A stretch of 39,140 bases of DNA from Colwellia psychrerythraea (GTDB lineage: Bacteria; Pseudomonadota; Gammaproteobacteria; Enterobacterales; Alteromonadaceae), in the NCBI GenBank assembly GCA_002163005.1, contig MAAF01000045.1, forward strand, positions 4,695-43,834, in the 5' to 3' direction. The notes beneath the pieces are model-generated. The model saw only the letters and a program-made list of their open reading frames with translations, made no database searches and was not told the origin of the DNA. The first letter of the stretch is position 1; every line of letters starts with the position of its first letter. Of the stretch, positions 18,053 to 26,763 are shown in pieces. A program made the position numbers and the translations under genes.

Positions 18053-18919
18053 TTAATAACCCTTATTCTCAAGTCATGGTATATACCCAATCACTTTAAA
18101 TAGTGACTTTCATTAATAGCTTCTAATAGTGTTACTTTATCCATGTAATCGATTAACGATTGCTAATCAATATTGGCATGATGTGATAGGCCAATTTAAC
18201 CGCTCCTGCTATTACTATAGCTAGCTCTGCAATTTTTCGTACTTGTTCTTTTATTGATGAGGTGCGCTTTTCATTTATTTATGATGCGGTAATTTTAAAA
18301 CGCACTAAATAAACGATAACTTGATGAAGAAATTAATCCGTTTGCTATAACATATGGTCATTACTTTAAAACCATAGACGGTCAATTTTGACTTAAGTAT
18401 TGGTAGTGATGGTTGATTATACCAGTCAATTTTTAATCAGATTATTGAGTCTATACTTAATGGGACTTTTTAATAATGGCGTATTAATTAATTTTTTATT
18501 TCCAAAAAGCATGTAATAGCTGCAGTTTACTAATAAATTAATGTTGTTTTACTGATAGTTGAGGTGTGCTTCATTAATGGGCAGCTAAATTAGCGAGGAT
18601 TTTTGCTACCGTGTTAAGTCATACTAATTCTATACCTATACTCATTCACCATAGTAACGGCACAAGCTGTTGACCCATTATCTTGTTAGTGAACAGCTCT
18701 ATTAACTGTGCAATAACCCAAATCAAAACTCAGCTCAATTCCGTCATCTAACTAGTTATAAAACTCCTCATCCAACTCTTCAAGTGATTAAGTGTTTAAC
18801 TTAATCATTTTGTTTTCTTGTGTTTTTGCTGGTTTTTTAAACGGTATTTGCCCTGTTTTGAGTAAAACTAAGTATAAACACGTAGAAAAAATACGTACAT
18901 TCGCCGATTACGCGTAGAG
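18053..18919. promoter_or_regulatory. Long divergent regulatory gap between kinase and porin
   Basis: About 870 bases without a credible gene, up to a weak in-frame alternative porin start at 18920. It should hold promoters for the kinase-regulator operon and the porin-TRAP operon. Visible structures are a 9-bp hairpin (TGATTAAGT 18785-18793, ACTTAATCA 18799-18807) followed by a T-rich stretch, and TACG-centred palindromes (TACGTA at 18892, TACGCGTA at 18909) next to the porin gene that could be regulator half-sites. No sigma-54 -24/-12 element was found. Much of the gap shows nothing I can assign. Confidence 0.55.
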
Positions 18920-18997
18920 ATGATTTTCAATATTGTATACCTAGCACTAAGCGAGATGATTCAAATCATCCAAGTCTCAATAAAAAGGGTAACAATA

Positions 18998-20038
18998 ATG
19001 AAAAATATAATAAAATCCGGTTTTATGTTGGCAGCAATAGTATCAGCACCGTCATATGCAGGTTATACGTTTGATTTAGGCGATAAAGATTCTATTACTT
19101 TCGGTGGCTTCATCAAAGCAGACATACGTACTGTTAATGGTGATGTAAGCGCTCCTGCAACTGGCAATGATTACTGGATTGGCGCTGCCTCAGTTACAGA
19201 TAATATTTCAACAACCAAATTTACAGCCAATGAAACGCGTTTTAATGCCAAATATGTTCATGGTGATGTTACTGGCTTTATTGAATTAGATTTTTACGGT
19301 GGCGGTGGCAACCAAATTATTTCAAACTCATCACACCCTAGATTACGTCACGCGTTCATAAAATATAAAAATATCACTGTGGGTCAAACATGGACCACCT
19401 TTATGAATACCAGTGCTATAGCTGAATCTGCTGATTTCGGTGGGCCTTTAGTTGCTGAGTCATTCATCAGGCAAGGTCAGATTCGTTATACAAATGGCGG
19501 ATTACAATTGTCTTTAGAAAACCCACATTCAGACAAAGGTGATAACACCCAAGATTCAATACCAGATTTTATTGCTAAATACACCTTTAAAGGTGACTGG
19601 GGTAATGTGTCAGTTTCAGGTTTAGCGCGTCAATTAAATACTATTGGTGGCGATACAGTGTCTGCTGCTGGTTTTGGTGTTGCAGGTCGTATTAAAACTT
19701 TCGGCAAAGATGATTTCCGTTTCCAAGTACATGGTGGCAAAACTGGCCGTTATGTTAGCGTAGTTACTGCACGAGATTTAGTCGGTGAAGAAGCAGAACA
19801 ATCAACATCAATAATGGCTGCTTATCGTCATTATTGGACTGAAGATATGCGTTCAACAGTTTATTACGGCACCACTGATACTGATCTAGGCAACGTTAAA
19901 AATAACCACGTAGCAGTTAATCTATTCAAAAACTACACTAAGCAACTTTCTTTTGGTGTTGAAGTCGGTAATTTTGAAATGGCGAAAGTCAATAAAAGCT
20001 CAAACTACTTACAATTCTCTGCAAAATACATTCTATAA
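18998..20038 (+). CDS. DcaP-like outer-membrane porin
   Basis: A 346-residue outer-membrane beta-barrel. The signal peptide is MKNIIKSGFMLAAIVSAPSYA, so the ATG at 18998 (AAAAAGGGT upstream) is preferred to an in-frame ATG 26 codons earlier. The mature part follows the DcaP/trimeric porin pattern: ITFGGFIKADIR, ANETRFNAKY, GFIELDFYGGGG, RLRHAFIKYKNITVGQTWTTF, then GQIRYTNGGLQLSLENP, ending in YLQFSAKYIL with the aromatic-hydrophobic C-terminal strand. Porins of this type pass dicarboxylates and other small carboxylates (known for Acinetobacter DcaP). It lies 30 bases ahead of dctP, so it probably supplies the TRAP system with substrate across the outer membrane. Confidence 0.9.
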   Translation: MKNIIKSGFMLAAIVSAPSYAGYTFDLGDKDSITFGGFIKADIRTVNGDVSAPATGNDYWIGAASVTDNISTTKFTANETRFNAKYVHGDVTGFIELDFYGGGGNQIISNSSHPRLRHAFIKYKNITVGQTWTTFMNTSAIAESADFGGPLVAESFIRQGQIRYTNGGLQLSLENPHSDKGDNTQDSIPDFIAKYTFKGDWGNVSVSGLARQLNTIGGDTVSAAGFGVAGRIKTFGKDDFRFQVHGGKTGRYVSVVTARDLVGEEAEQSTSIMAAYRHYWTEDMRSTVYYGTTDTDLGNVKNNHVAVNLFKNYTKQLSFGVEVGNFEMAKVNKSSNYLQFSAKYIL

Positions 20039-20068
20039 CTTTTCACTAAACAAGACTGGAGAAAGACG

Positions 20069-21133
20069 ATGAAAAAATTTCCTTTATTATTATTAAGTAC
20101 GTTAATTGCGGGCAGTTTCTCAGGTGCTGCTATGGCTGAAAAGAAAATGCTTCTTAAGACGCCTATTTATTATAACTCGGTACTACCAAGCTTAGGTTCC
20201 ACGATTAAGTATGTATCAGACAATATTCAAACATTAAGTGGCAACAGTTTAAAAATGAAAATTTACGAGCCTAATAAACTCGTGAACCCGAAAGAAATAC
20301 TTGATGCGGTATCCACAGGTAAAGTACAAGCTGGTTATGCAACAGCAGGTAACTGGGGCGGAAAAATCCCCGCGGCTCGTTTATTTTCAGCGGTTCCTTT
20401 TGGTCCTGAAGCTCCTGAATATTTAGCCTGGTTCTATCATGGCAACGGCAATAAATTGCATCAAGAGTTATATGATGACAATAACCTAAATGTAAAAGTG
20501 CAAGTGTGTGGTGTTTTAGCCCCTGAAACTTCTGGTTGGTTTCAAAACGAAATCAACAAACCTGAAGACTTAGCTGGTTTAAAAATGCGTTTCTTCGGTT
20601 TAGGCGCTCTTGTGATGGAAAAATTGGGTGTTAGTACCGTCGGTTTACCTGGTGGCGAAATATTCCCAGCAATTGAAAAAGGTGTTATTGATGCCACTGA
20701 ATTTTCAATGCCGGTAGTTGATCAACGTATTGGTTTAAAGAAACTCCTTAAATATAACTACTTCCCTGGTTGGCATCAACAAGCCACGATGATGGAACTC
20801 ATTATCAATAAAGATACCTGGAAGAAAATGAGTGAGCGTCAACAGTCAGTTATTGAGCACTTATGTAAATCAGCAACGTTAGAAGCAATTGCGCTTGGTG
20901 AAGCAATTCAAGCACCAGTCATGAAGCAAAATATTGAAGATGGCGTAATAAATAAATATTGGTCGCCTGAAATGCTAACGACTTTTAAAACTAAATGGGA
21001 TGAAGTTGTTATCGAGCAATCGGCAGCAGACCCCGCCTTTAAGAAAATACATGATGACTTAGCTAAGTTCCGTAAAACTTACGACTTATGGGAATCAAAC
21101 GCTTTCTTACCCCGCCCAAAACCTAGCCTTTAA
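20069..21133 (+). CDS. dctP: TRAP transporter substrate-binding protein (DctP family)
   Basis: A 354-residue periplasmic solute receptor. The signal peptide ends AAMA before EKK and the body has the DctP two-lobe pattern. The carboxylate-binding Arg is probably in LAGLKMRFFGLGALVMEKLG, and the downstream LPGGEIFPAIEKGVIDATEF motif is typical of the DctP7/TakP-like branch that binds 2-keto or hydroxy acids. Where TakP-type proteins have Glu-Trp at this point, this protein has Glu-Phe, so ligand or metal binding may differ. The ribosome binding site GGAGAAAG precedes the ATG. The substrate is inferred to be a small organic acid, not established. Confidence 0.93.
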   Translation: MKKFPLLLLSTLIAGSFSGAAMAEKKMLLKTPIYYNSVLPSLGSTIKYVSDNIQTLSGNSLKMKIYEPNKLVNPKEILDAVSTGKVQAGYATAGNWGGKIPAARLFSAVPFGPEAPEYLAWFYHGNGNKLHQELYDDNNLNVKVQVCGVLAPETSGWFQNEINKPEDLAGLKMRFFGLGALVMEKLGVSTVGLPGGEIFPAIEKGVIDATEFSMPVVDQRIGLKKLLKYNYFPGWHQQATMMELIINKDTWKKMSERQQSVIEHLCKSATLEAIALGEAIQAPVMKQNIEDGVINKYWSPEMLTTFKTKWDEVVIEQSAADPAFKKIHDDLAKFRKTYDLWESNAFLPRPKPSL

Positions 21134-21177
21134 ATTAAATGCTTACTTACGTGCAGTAACTCCCATTACTTGCACAA

Positions 21178-21209
21178 CCTAGAACCTTAGGGTTCTAGGT
21201 TTTTTATTG
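21178..21209 (+). terminator. Intrinsic terminator/attenuator between dctP and dctQ
   Basis: CCTAGAACC (21178-21186) and GGTTCTAGG (21191-21199) form a perfect 9-bp stem with a TTAG loop, followed at once by TTTTTTATT. It stands after dctP and before dctQ, so it should reduce read-through and give excess binding protein over membrane subunits. Confidence 0.88.
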
Positions 21210-21224
21210 AATTAGGAGAATCTT

Positions 21225-21773
21225 ATGACTGATTCATTTTCTAAGCCTACCAGCTCAGTAGCACGATCAATGTTAAAAACAGCCGACATTTTTGAGGCCA
21301 TTATTCTTAAAGTATCTGCCGTTTGCTGTTGGTCTTCAGCGTTATTAATTGCTGTCATTATCCTTAATGTAACTATGCGGTACGGCTTCAACAATGGACT
21401 TATTTTATTTGAAGAGATTCAATGGCATCTATATGCAATAGGTATCATGTTCGGTTTATCGTATGCCGAAATAACTAACTCACAAGTAAGAGTCGACGTT
21501 GTTGCCTCAATGCTGAAACCTAAAACAGTGCTGAAGTGGGAAATATTTGGTGCAGTCTTTTTTATCTTTCCAACCATTTTTGTCATTTTATTTAATAGTT
21601 TCGATTATGTAGCCAATTCATACATGCTTGGCGAAAGTTCATCTTCACCATTAGGTATGCCATTTCGATGGGCAATTAAAGCTGCGATCCCAGCAAGTTT
21701 TATCTTGTTAGCTATGGCAGTGCTTGCACGACTGTTCCGAAATATTATTACCATAACCCAAAAGGAGACGTGA
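21225..21773 (+). CDS. dctQ: TRAP transporter small membrane subunit (DctQ family)
   Basis: A 182-residue inner-membrane protein with four predicted transmembrane helices. IEEIQWHLYAIGIMFGLSYAEITNSQVRVDVV (shown in part as FEEIQWHLYAIG and NSQVRVDVV) is the conserved DctQ region around TM2. The subunit pairs with DctM to form the Na+-coupled translocation unit. A strong ribosome binding site, TTAGGAGAATCTT, precedes the ATG. Its stop is two bases before the preferred dctM ATG. Confidence 0.92.
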   Translation: MTDSFSKPTSSVARSMLKTADIFEAIILKVSAVCCWSSALLIAVIILNVTMRYGFNNGLILFEEIQWHLYAIGIMFGLSYAEITNSQVRVDVVASMLKPKTVLKWEIFGAVFFIFPTIFVILFNSFDYVANSYMLGESSSSPLGMPFRWAIKAAIPASFILLAMAVLARLFRNIITITQKET

Positions 21774-21775
21774 TC

Positions 21776-23164
21776 ATGGCTATTAATGAAATTCTAGTTA
21801 TCAGCATGTTTTTAACCTTCATTGTCTTTCTATTTACTGGTATTCCAATCGCCTATGTCCTAGCTGGTGTTGGTATTATATTTGGTGGTATAGGCTATCT
21901 GTCAGATCTGCATTTGGATACGTTTACCGGCCTTGATTTAAATGTGCTAGGTCTATCTGTTTCCCGGATATTTTCTTTAATGGAAAACTGGGTGTTGGTT
22001 GCCTTGCCCATGTTTATTTTTATGGGCTTAATGCTTGATAAATCAGGTGTTGCTGAACGCATGATGATGGCAATGCAAGAGCTCTTTGGTCGTGTTCGTG
22101 GTGGTTTAGGTATCACTGTAACCTTAATAGGCATTATTTTAGCTGCCTCTACTGGCATTATCGGTGCTTCTGTTGTATTACTTGGCTTGTTATCTATTCC
22201 TGCCATGATGAAGCAAAATTATTCAAAAACGTTTGCTACAGGCATAGTGTGTAGTGCCGGTTGTTTAGGTATTTTAATACCACCAAGCATTATGTTAGTG
22301 ATCATGGCTGATCAACTAGCACTATCTGTTGGTGATTTATTCACTGCCGCAGTCTTCCCTGGATTAATGTTAGGTGTAGTCTATCTTGCTTATATTTTAG
22401 GTTTGTCATTCTTTAAACCTGAAGTCGCTCCAGCGCCTGAAAATCGCCGCCCACTGACGGCTAAGGTATTAGTAGAAGTCTTCAAAGCTATACTGCCAAC
22501 GCTGGTATTAATTATTGCGGTATTGGGTTCTATTTTTGCAGGTATTGCCACACCGACGGAAGCTAGTGGTGTTGGCGCATTAGGTGCAACTATCCTAGCA
22601 GCGATGAATAAGAAACTTAATTTTAAAGTCTTTCACGAAGTATTGATGGCCTCTTATAAAACGACGGCTTATATTTTTGCCATTTTTATTGGTGCAACAA
22701 TCTTTTCATTGGTTTTACGCGAATTAGGTGGCGATGAATTTATATCAAGCATGTTAACGGGGTTACCTTTTGGTCCCTATGGTGTGTTATTTGTTATTCT
22801 TGCAATCGTATTTTTACTAGGCTTTTTATTGGACTGGATTGAAATTACCTTAATAGTATTACCTTTACTAGCACCCGTAGTGAGTTCGTTAGATTTTGGC
22901 ATAGGGGCTGTTAACGGATTAGATCAACCTGTTTTAGTTTGGTTTGTCATGCTAATAGCCGTTACGCTGCAAACTTCGTTTTTAACACCACCCGTTGGTT
23001 TTGCTTTGTTCTATTTAAAAGGTGTTTGTCCTCCAGAAATCAAACTAACCGACATTTATAAAGGCGTAGTACCTTTTATAATATTGCAATTATTGGGTCT
23101 TGGGGCGTTAATTATGTACCCAGAAGTTGCCTTGTGGTTACCCTCTATGGTCTATGGAAAATAA
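21776..23164 (+). CDS. dctM: TRAP transporter large membrane subunit (DctM family)
   Basis: A 462-residue integral membrane protein with about 12 helices that transports solute delivered by DctP, driven by a Na+ gradient in known members. Family features are GIPIAYVLAGVG, LPMFIFMGLMLDKSGVAERM, STGIIGASVVLLGLLSIPAMM, GCLGILIPPSIMLVIMAD, ATPTEASGVGALGA and TPPVGFALFYLKGV. The ATG at 21776, eight bases after AAGGAG, is preferred to a GTG at 21770 that sits too close to the same site. It is the last gene of the porin-dctPQM transcript. Confidence 0.94.
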   Translation: MAINEILVISMFLTFIVFLFTGIPIAYVLAGVGIIFGGIGYLSDLHLDTFTGLDLNVLGLSVSRIFSLMENWVLVALPMFIFMGLMLDKSGVAERMMMAMQELFGRVRGGLGITVTLIGIILAASTGIIGASVVLLGLLSIPAMMKQNYSKTFATGIVCSAGCLGILIPPSIMLVIMADQLALSVGDLFTAAVFPGLMLGVVYLAYILGLSFFKPEVAPAPENRRPLTAKVLVEVFKAILPTLVLIIAVLGSIFAGIATPTEASGVGALGATILAAMNKKLNFKVFHEVLMASYKTTAYIFAIFIGATIFSLVLRELGGDEFISSMLTGLPFGPYGVLFVILAIVFLLGFLLDWIEITLIVLPLLAPVVSSLDFGIGAVNGLDQPVLVWFVMLIAVTLQTSFLTPPVGFALFYLKGVCPPEIKLTDIYKGVVPFIILQLLGLGALIMYPEVALWLPSMVYGK

Positions 23165-23332
23165 CTGATTTAGCCGCAATGAGAATGATAGAGTTTTAAG
23201 GTCAATTAATAATAGCTTTAACGCTCTAATATTGTACTTAGAAATCCTTTATCTTAGACTAACTGAGTATTTATGTACTAAATCATTAGTGTATGATTTT
23301 AAGGATTTCAATAATTTAATTTAGGTAGGATT

Positions 23333-25006
23333 ATGTTCAAGTCACTTAGAGTACAGATATATGCATTAGCATTTATGCCATTTTTATTTGTTGCTTTATT
23401 GGGGTTGTATCTTCAGTTTAGTTCACTTAATAGTTTTGGTGAAGATGTCACTTCATTAACTGAAAAAACGATATTAACTATCGAAAAAGACCGCCTAAAA
23501 GCAATTATTGATTCGGTCGAGTCTCTTATCCAACCTTATGTTAATCAATCAGGCAGCGAAGGTTATGATGATGCATTAAAAATGTTATCTCACCTGACCT
23601 TCGATCAAGGCTCTGGTTATATATTTGCCTATAAAAATGATGGCGAAAGAGTGTTGATGGGAAATAAAACCGCAGGTATCGGTAAAAATTATTGGGACCT
23701 TCAAGACAAGCAGGGTCAATATATTATTAGAGACTTAGTTCAAAAAAGTAAGCAGGGTGGCAGCTTTTATACCTATTGGTTTCCTAAACTAAATGAAACT
23801 GAAGCTTCTCCTAAATATAGTTACGCCATTTATATAGATAAGTGGGACTTAATGATAGGTACCGGTTTTTATATTGATTCAATGGATGAAGTTATCGCTT
23901 CTATTGATGAAACGATTTCTGCTTCTCAAACGAGTAATATTACTAAAAGCCTCGTAACTACACTGATTATTGCGCTGATTGTTGGCTTCATCGTTACCTT
24001 TGCCATTAAGCTCATTTACAGTGCCCTTAAAAACTTATCCTCATCTGTGGAAGCCTTAGCAAACGGCGAAGGAAATTTAACGCAGACTATAGTCGATAGT
24101 CCTATTGATGTCTTAAGTGATATTGCTAATAACTTTAATCGCTTTTTAAAAGCACTCGGTGGTGATATCCGTAATATTAAGCAAACTAGTGTCAACTTGG
24201 CTAATATGGCTGTTCAGTCAACTGAACGACAGCGTAGACTTGAAGATTCTTCAGATCAACAAATGCAAGAAACGACACAAGTGGCTAGCGCTGTTGAAGA
24301 AATGGCTTCAACATCAGCAGAAATAGCTAATAGCGCCGAAGTAACGCGTATTTCAGCTGAAAATGCTGAAATAGAAATGCAAAATGTTCTTACGCAAGTA
24401 CACTCTTCAAATCAGCGTATGAACGAACTTAATTTATTACTCGAAAATGTTGAACATTCAGTACAAGAGCTAGGTAGCAATGTTGAGTCAATTAATTCTG
24501 TTCTTGGCGTGATACAAGGAATTTCTGAACAAACAAATTTACTGGCGTTAAATGCCGCGATTGAAGCTGCGCGAGCTGGAGAACAAGGACGTGGCTTTGC
24601 TGTTGTTGCCGACGAAGTTCGAACCTTAGCGCAAAGATCTCAACAAAGTACTGTTGAAATATCAGATATTTTAGATAGCCTGAAAAATAGCTCTCAACGT
24701 ACTATTCAAGATATGAGCGAGTCTGCAGAAAAAAGAGCGGCAGTGTCTGATGCGATGTCAACCATTCGAGGCCTTATTGATTCAACTTCAGGGTCAATTA
24801 AGGAGCTAACAGAAATGAATATACATGTTTCAACCGCGGCTTCTGAGCAATCAGATGTTGCTAGCCAAGTAGCAGAAAGCATCACTGGCATTGCCAGTCT
24901 TGCAAAAGAAATAGGTGAGGGGTCTTCGGTTTCTCGAGAAAAATTTGAAGAGCTTGAATATCTCTCTCAAGAGCTTAACCAGGTTTCTGATAAATTCGTT
25001 GTTTAG
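23333..25006 (+). CDS. Methyl-accepting chemotaxis protein with Cache sensor domain
   Basis: A 557-residue chemoreceptor. TM1 is at residues 7-27 and TM2 at about 206-229. Between them is a single-Cache periplasmic domain with [42 protein letters not shown] and [21 protein letters not shown] region (about 228-285) precedes the cytoplasmic signalling hairpin, whose tip [34 protein letters not shown] (about 398-430, given here in pieces: [36 protein letters not shown]) binds CheA/CheW. There is no C-terminal NWETF-type pentapeptide. Its sensor domain resembles that of the kinase at 16649, and it follows dctM by 168 bases with its own ribosome binding site, so it probably steers cells to the TRAP substrate. 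Confidence 0.95.
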   Translation: MFKSLRVQIYALAFMPFLFVALLGLYLQFSSLNSFGEDVTSLTEKTILTIEKDRLKAIIDSVESLIQPYVNQSGSEGYDDALKMLSHLTFDQGSGYIFAYKNDGERVLMGNKTAGIGKNYWDLQDKQGQYIIRDLVQKSKQGGSFYTYWFPKLNETEASPKYSYAIYIDKWDLMIGTGFYIDSMDEVIASIDETISASQTSNITKSLVTTLIIALIVGFIVTFAIKLIYSALKNLSSSVEALANGEGNLTQTIVDSPIDVLSDIANNFNRFLKALGGDIRNIKQTSVNLANMAVQSTERQRRLEDSSDQQMQETTQVASAVEEMASTSAEIANSAEVTRISAENAEIEMQNVLTQVHSSNQRMNELNLLLENVEHSVQELGSNVESINSVLGVIQGISEQTNLLALNAAIEAARAGEQGRGFAVVADEVRTLAQRSQQSTVEISDILDSLKNSSQRTIQDMSESAEKRAAVSDAMSTIRGLIDSTSGSIKELTEMNIHVSTAASEQSDVASQVAESITGIASLAKEIGEGSSVSREKFEELEYLSQELNQVSDKFVV

Positions 25007-25045
25007 CTAATGTTTTAAGGCTGTGCAGTGTAGGTAATTAAATAA

Positions 25046-25075
25046 AGGGAAAAGTGAAAGCTTTTCCCTCTTTTG
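25046..25075 (+). terminator. Intrinsic terminator after the chemoreceptor gene
   Basis: AGGGAAAAG (25046-25054) pairs with CTTTTCCCT (25061-25069) around a six-base loop and is followed by CTTTTGA. It is 40 bases beyond the chemoreceptor stop. Confidence 0.75.
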
Positions 25076-25189
25076 ATCTAGCACTTATCATTGGAATAAA
25101 GGATAAGGCAAAGGGGTGTGGCATGTTGTTCAATGCCTTACGCGGAAATATCGCTGATATTTGATTATTTTTAGAGAAAAGATTTAAAG

Positions 25190-25378
25190 AGGAAAGTCGC
25201 TTCCAAGATGCCGCAGCTCACATTTGTCCTGAACACCGGGTGTTCAGGGCGGAAATATCATGCTAACCGTAGGCTTCCCGATACGAGCCGGGCTTGCGCA
25301 AAAGTTAATAGTCAACTTCCTTAGGTAAAACTTATCGGCTCAGGGACATAGTTCGCATACAAACACCCCAGAAGACAA
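25190..25378 (-). ncRNA. ssrS: 6S RNA
   Basis: On the minus strand this region contains GTCCCTGAGCCGATA, identical to the enterobacterial 6S core except for one C, and near the 3' side CTGCGGCATCTTGGAAG, matching the E. coli 3' arm. The ends pair: CTTCTGGGGTG with CATCTTGGAAG gives an unbroken 11-bp closing stem including G-U pairs. A central apical hairpin, CCTGAACACC/GGTGTTCAGG, matches the helix found in the enteric RNA. The position downstream of zapA on the same strand is the classical one. 6S RNA binds sigma-70 RNA polymerase and down-regulates it in stationary phase. Ends are estimates. The fau gene that usually follows is absent here. Confidence 0.93.
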
Positions 25379-25546
25379 ACTAAGTATAACGAAAAAAATA
25401 TCATCAAATAAGCTTTATTTTGTAATTTTTATCTGAGTGACGAGTATTTATTCGTTCTGTTTTATTTTTAAGCTTTAACTACAGCAAGGTAGACGAAGGA
25501 AATAATAAAATACTGAGAGGAGGTGTAAAGAGTAAGCAACTAATGA

Positions 25547-25855
25547 TTAAGCGATTTTTTTCTTTGTATGGGAAAGTGCCTGTTCTATGGTTGATTGTAG
25601 CAAGGTGATTTTTTGTTGATTATCTTCTTGTTCAATTTTTAATTGCTGTTGAGCTTTCAGTAAATCATTAGCCAAATTTAAGGCTGTCATCACTAAGGTT
25701 TGCTCTGGAGTACTGATTACTTTGCTAGTGCCGGCTTTGATTAAACGATCACTTAATTCTTGCGCCGCAGATAATAAGGCGGTTTCTTGCCCTATTGGGC
25801 AAGCTATTTTTAGCTTGCGATCAACAATGTTGATTTCTACGGTTCGTTGCGACAT
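25547..25855 (-). CDS. zapA: Cell division protein ZapA
   Basis: A 102-residue cytosolic FtsZ-ring stabiliser that crosslinks FtsZ filaments. The N-terminal beta-alpha domain (VEINIVDRKLKIACPIGQETALLSAAQELSDRL in outline) is followed by the C-terminal coiled coil (ALNLANDLLKAQQQLKIEQ through STIEQALSH). Length and pattern match E. coli ZapA (109). It is divergent from ygfB and upstream of 6S RNA, the usual gammaproteobacterial arrangement. Confidence 0.95.
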   Translation of the reverse strand: MSQRTVEINIVDRKLKIACPIGQETALLSAAQELSDRLIKAGTSKVISTPEQTLVMTALNLANDLLKAQQQLKIEQEDNQQKITLLQSTIEQALSHTKKKIA

Positions 25856-26058
25856 TTACACAAAATTCCAAGTATTATTAATAATATAGGTAAGATCAAA
25901 GCTATTTTAGCTTATTATTTTTAATGATAGCGATGCTGAGCTCCCTATGCAAGTAAATAGCGCGCTTTATGGTCATTTTCTGTTATTTTCCTTTTCTGTC
26001 ATTTTCGGCAGTGATACCATTACTTCCCATAACTCCCTGCAAGTATAGAAAGTAAATC

Positions 26059-26661
26059 ATGACTGAAATAACCTCAAATAACGATACCGACAATAACTTA
26101 ATCGACTTTGCTACGATGCAAGCCATTTTGACTAGCGAAGATGTAAAATCCCATGCCAGTGAACTTCATGGTGTATTAACAGGGTTAGTTTGTGCTGGTT
26201 TTGAATTTGAAGATCAAGGTTATGTAGCCATGCTGCATGATTTATTTAATGAGGGTGATGGCTTTCCAACCGCAGTAAAAAAAGCACTCAAGCAAATGTA
26301 TAGTGAATTGTGGTGTAGCATATTAGATGACAGTTATAGCTTTAACCTTTTACTACCCGATGATGATGACTCTATGGCTGAACGCGGCCATGCTTTAAGT
26401 GTTTGGGTGCAAGGTTTTAACTTAGGGTTTGGTTTACAGCAAAAAGATAGCCCAGTTGTTTCTGACGAAGTTAAAGAAGTACTGACTGATTTTGGAGAAA
26501 TTGCTAACTTATCTGATGAAATGGAAGAAGATGAAGATACCGAACAAGCGTATTTTGAAATTGGAGAATATGTTCGAATCTCTGCTTTATTATGTTTTAG
26601 CGAACTAGCGACACCGCCAAATAATGAAAGTAACAACACAGACAAAAAGATAATTCACTAA
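26059..26661 (+). CDS. ygfB: YgfB/UPF0149 family protein
   Basis: A 200-residue alpha-helical cytosolic protein of the UPF0149 family. Typical elements are SELHGVLTGLVCAG near the N-terminus, the acidic LLPDDDDSMAERGHALSVWVQGFNLGFGL in the middle and EIGEYVRISALLCFSEL near the C-terminus. In Pseudomonas YgfB modulates alpZ and ampDh3 expression, but a general role is not settled. It stands just upstream of pepP and divergent from zapA, as in enterics. The start ATG at 26059 follows a weak AGAAAG site. Confidence 0.94.
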   Translation: MTEITSNNDTDNNLIDFATMQAILTSEDVKSHASELHGVLTGLVCAGFEFEDQGYVAMLHDLFNEGDGFPTAVKKALKQMYSELWCSILDDSYSFNLLLPDDDDSMAERGHALSVWVQGFNLGFGLQQKDSPVVSDEVKEVLTDFGEIANLSDEMEEDEDTEQAYFEIGEYVRISALLCFSELATPPNNESNNTDKKIIH

Positions 26662-26763
26662 ACTTACGGTTTGCAAAGTACTTTCAAATAACTGTTAACG
26701 AAATACAGTCAATAATTTACTACAAGCAAAATAAGCACAACATTGAATAGGCGCGAAGATTAC

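Noticed and set aside
18053..18919. Sigma-54 promoter before the porin-TRAP operon
   Set aside because: No TGGCA-N-TTGC pair with correct spacing was found, and the regulator is of the LuxR/NarL type, which normally works with sigma-70.
18920..18997. 26-residue N-terminal extension of the porin
   Set aside because: The ATG at 18998 has a better ribosome binding site and starts a normal signal peptide; the extension would bury it.
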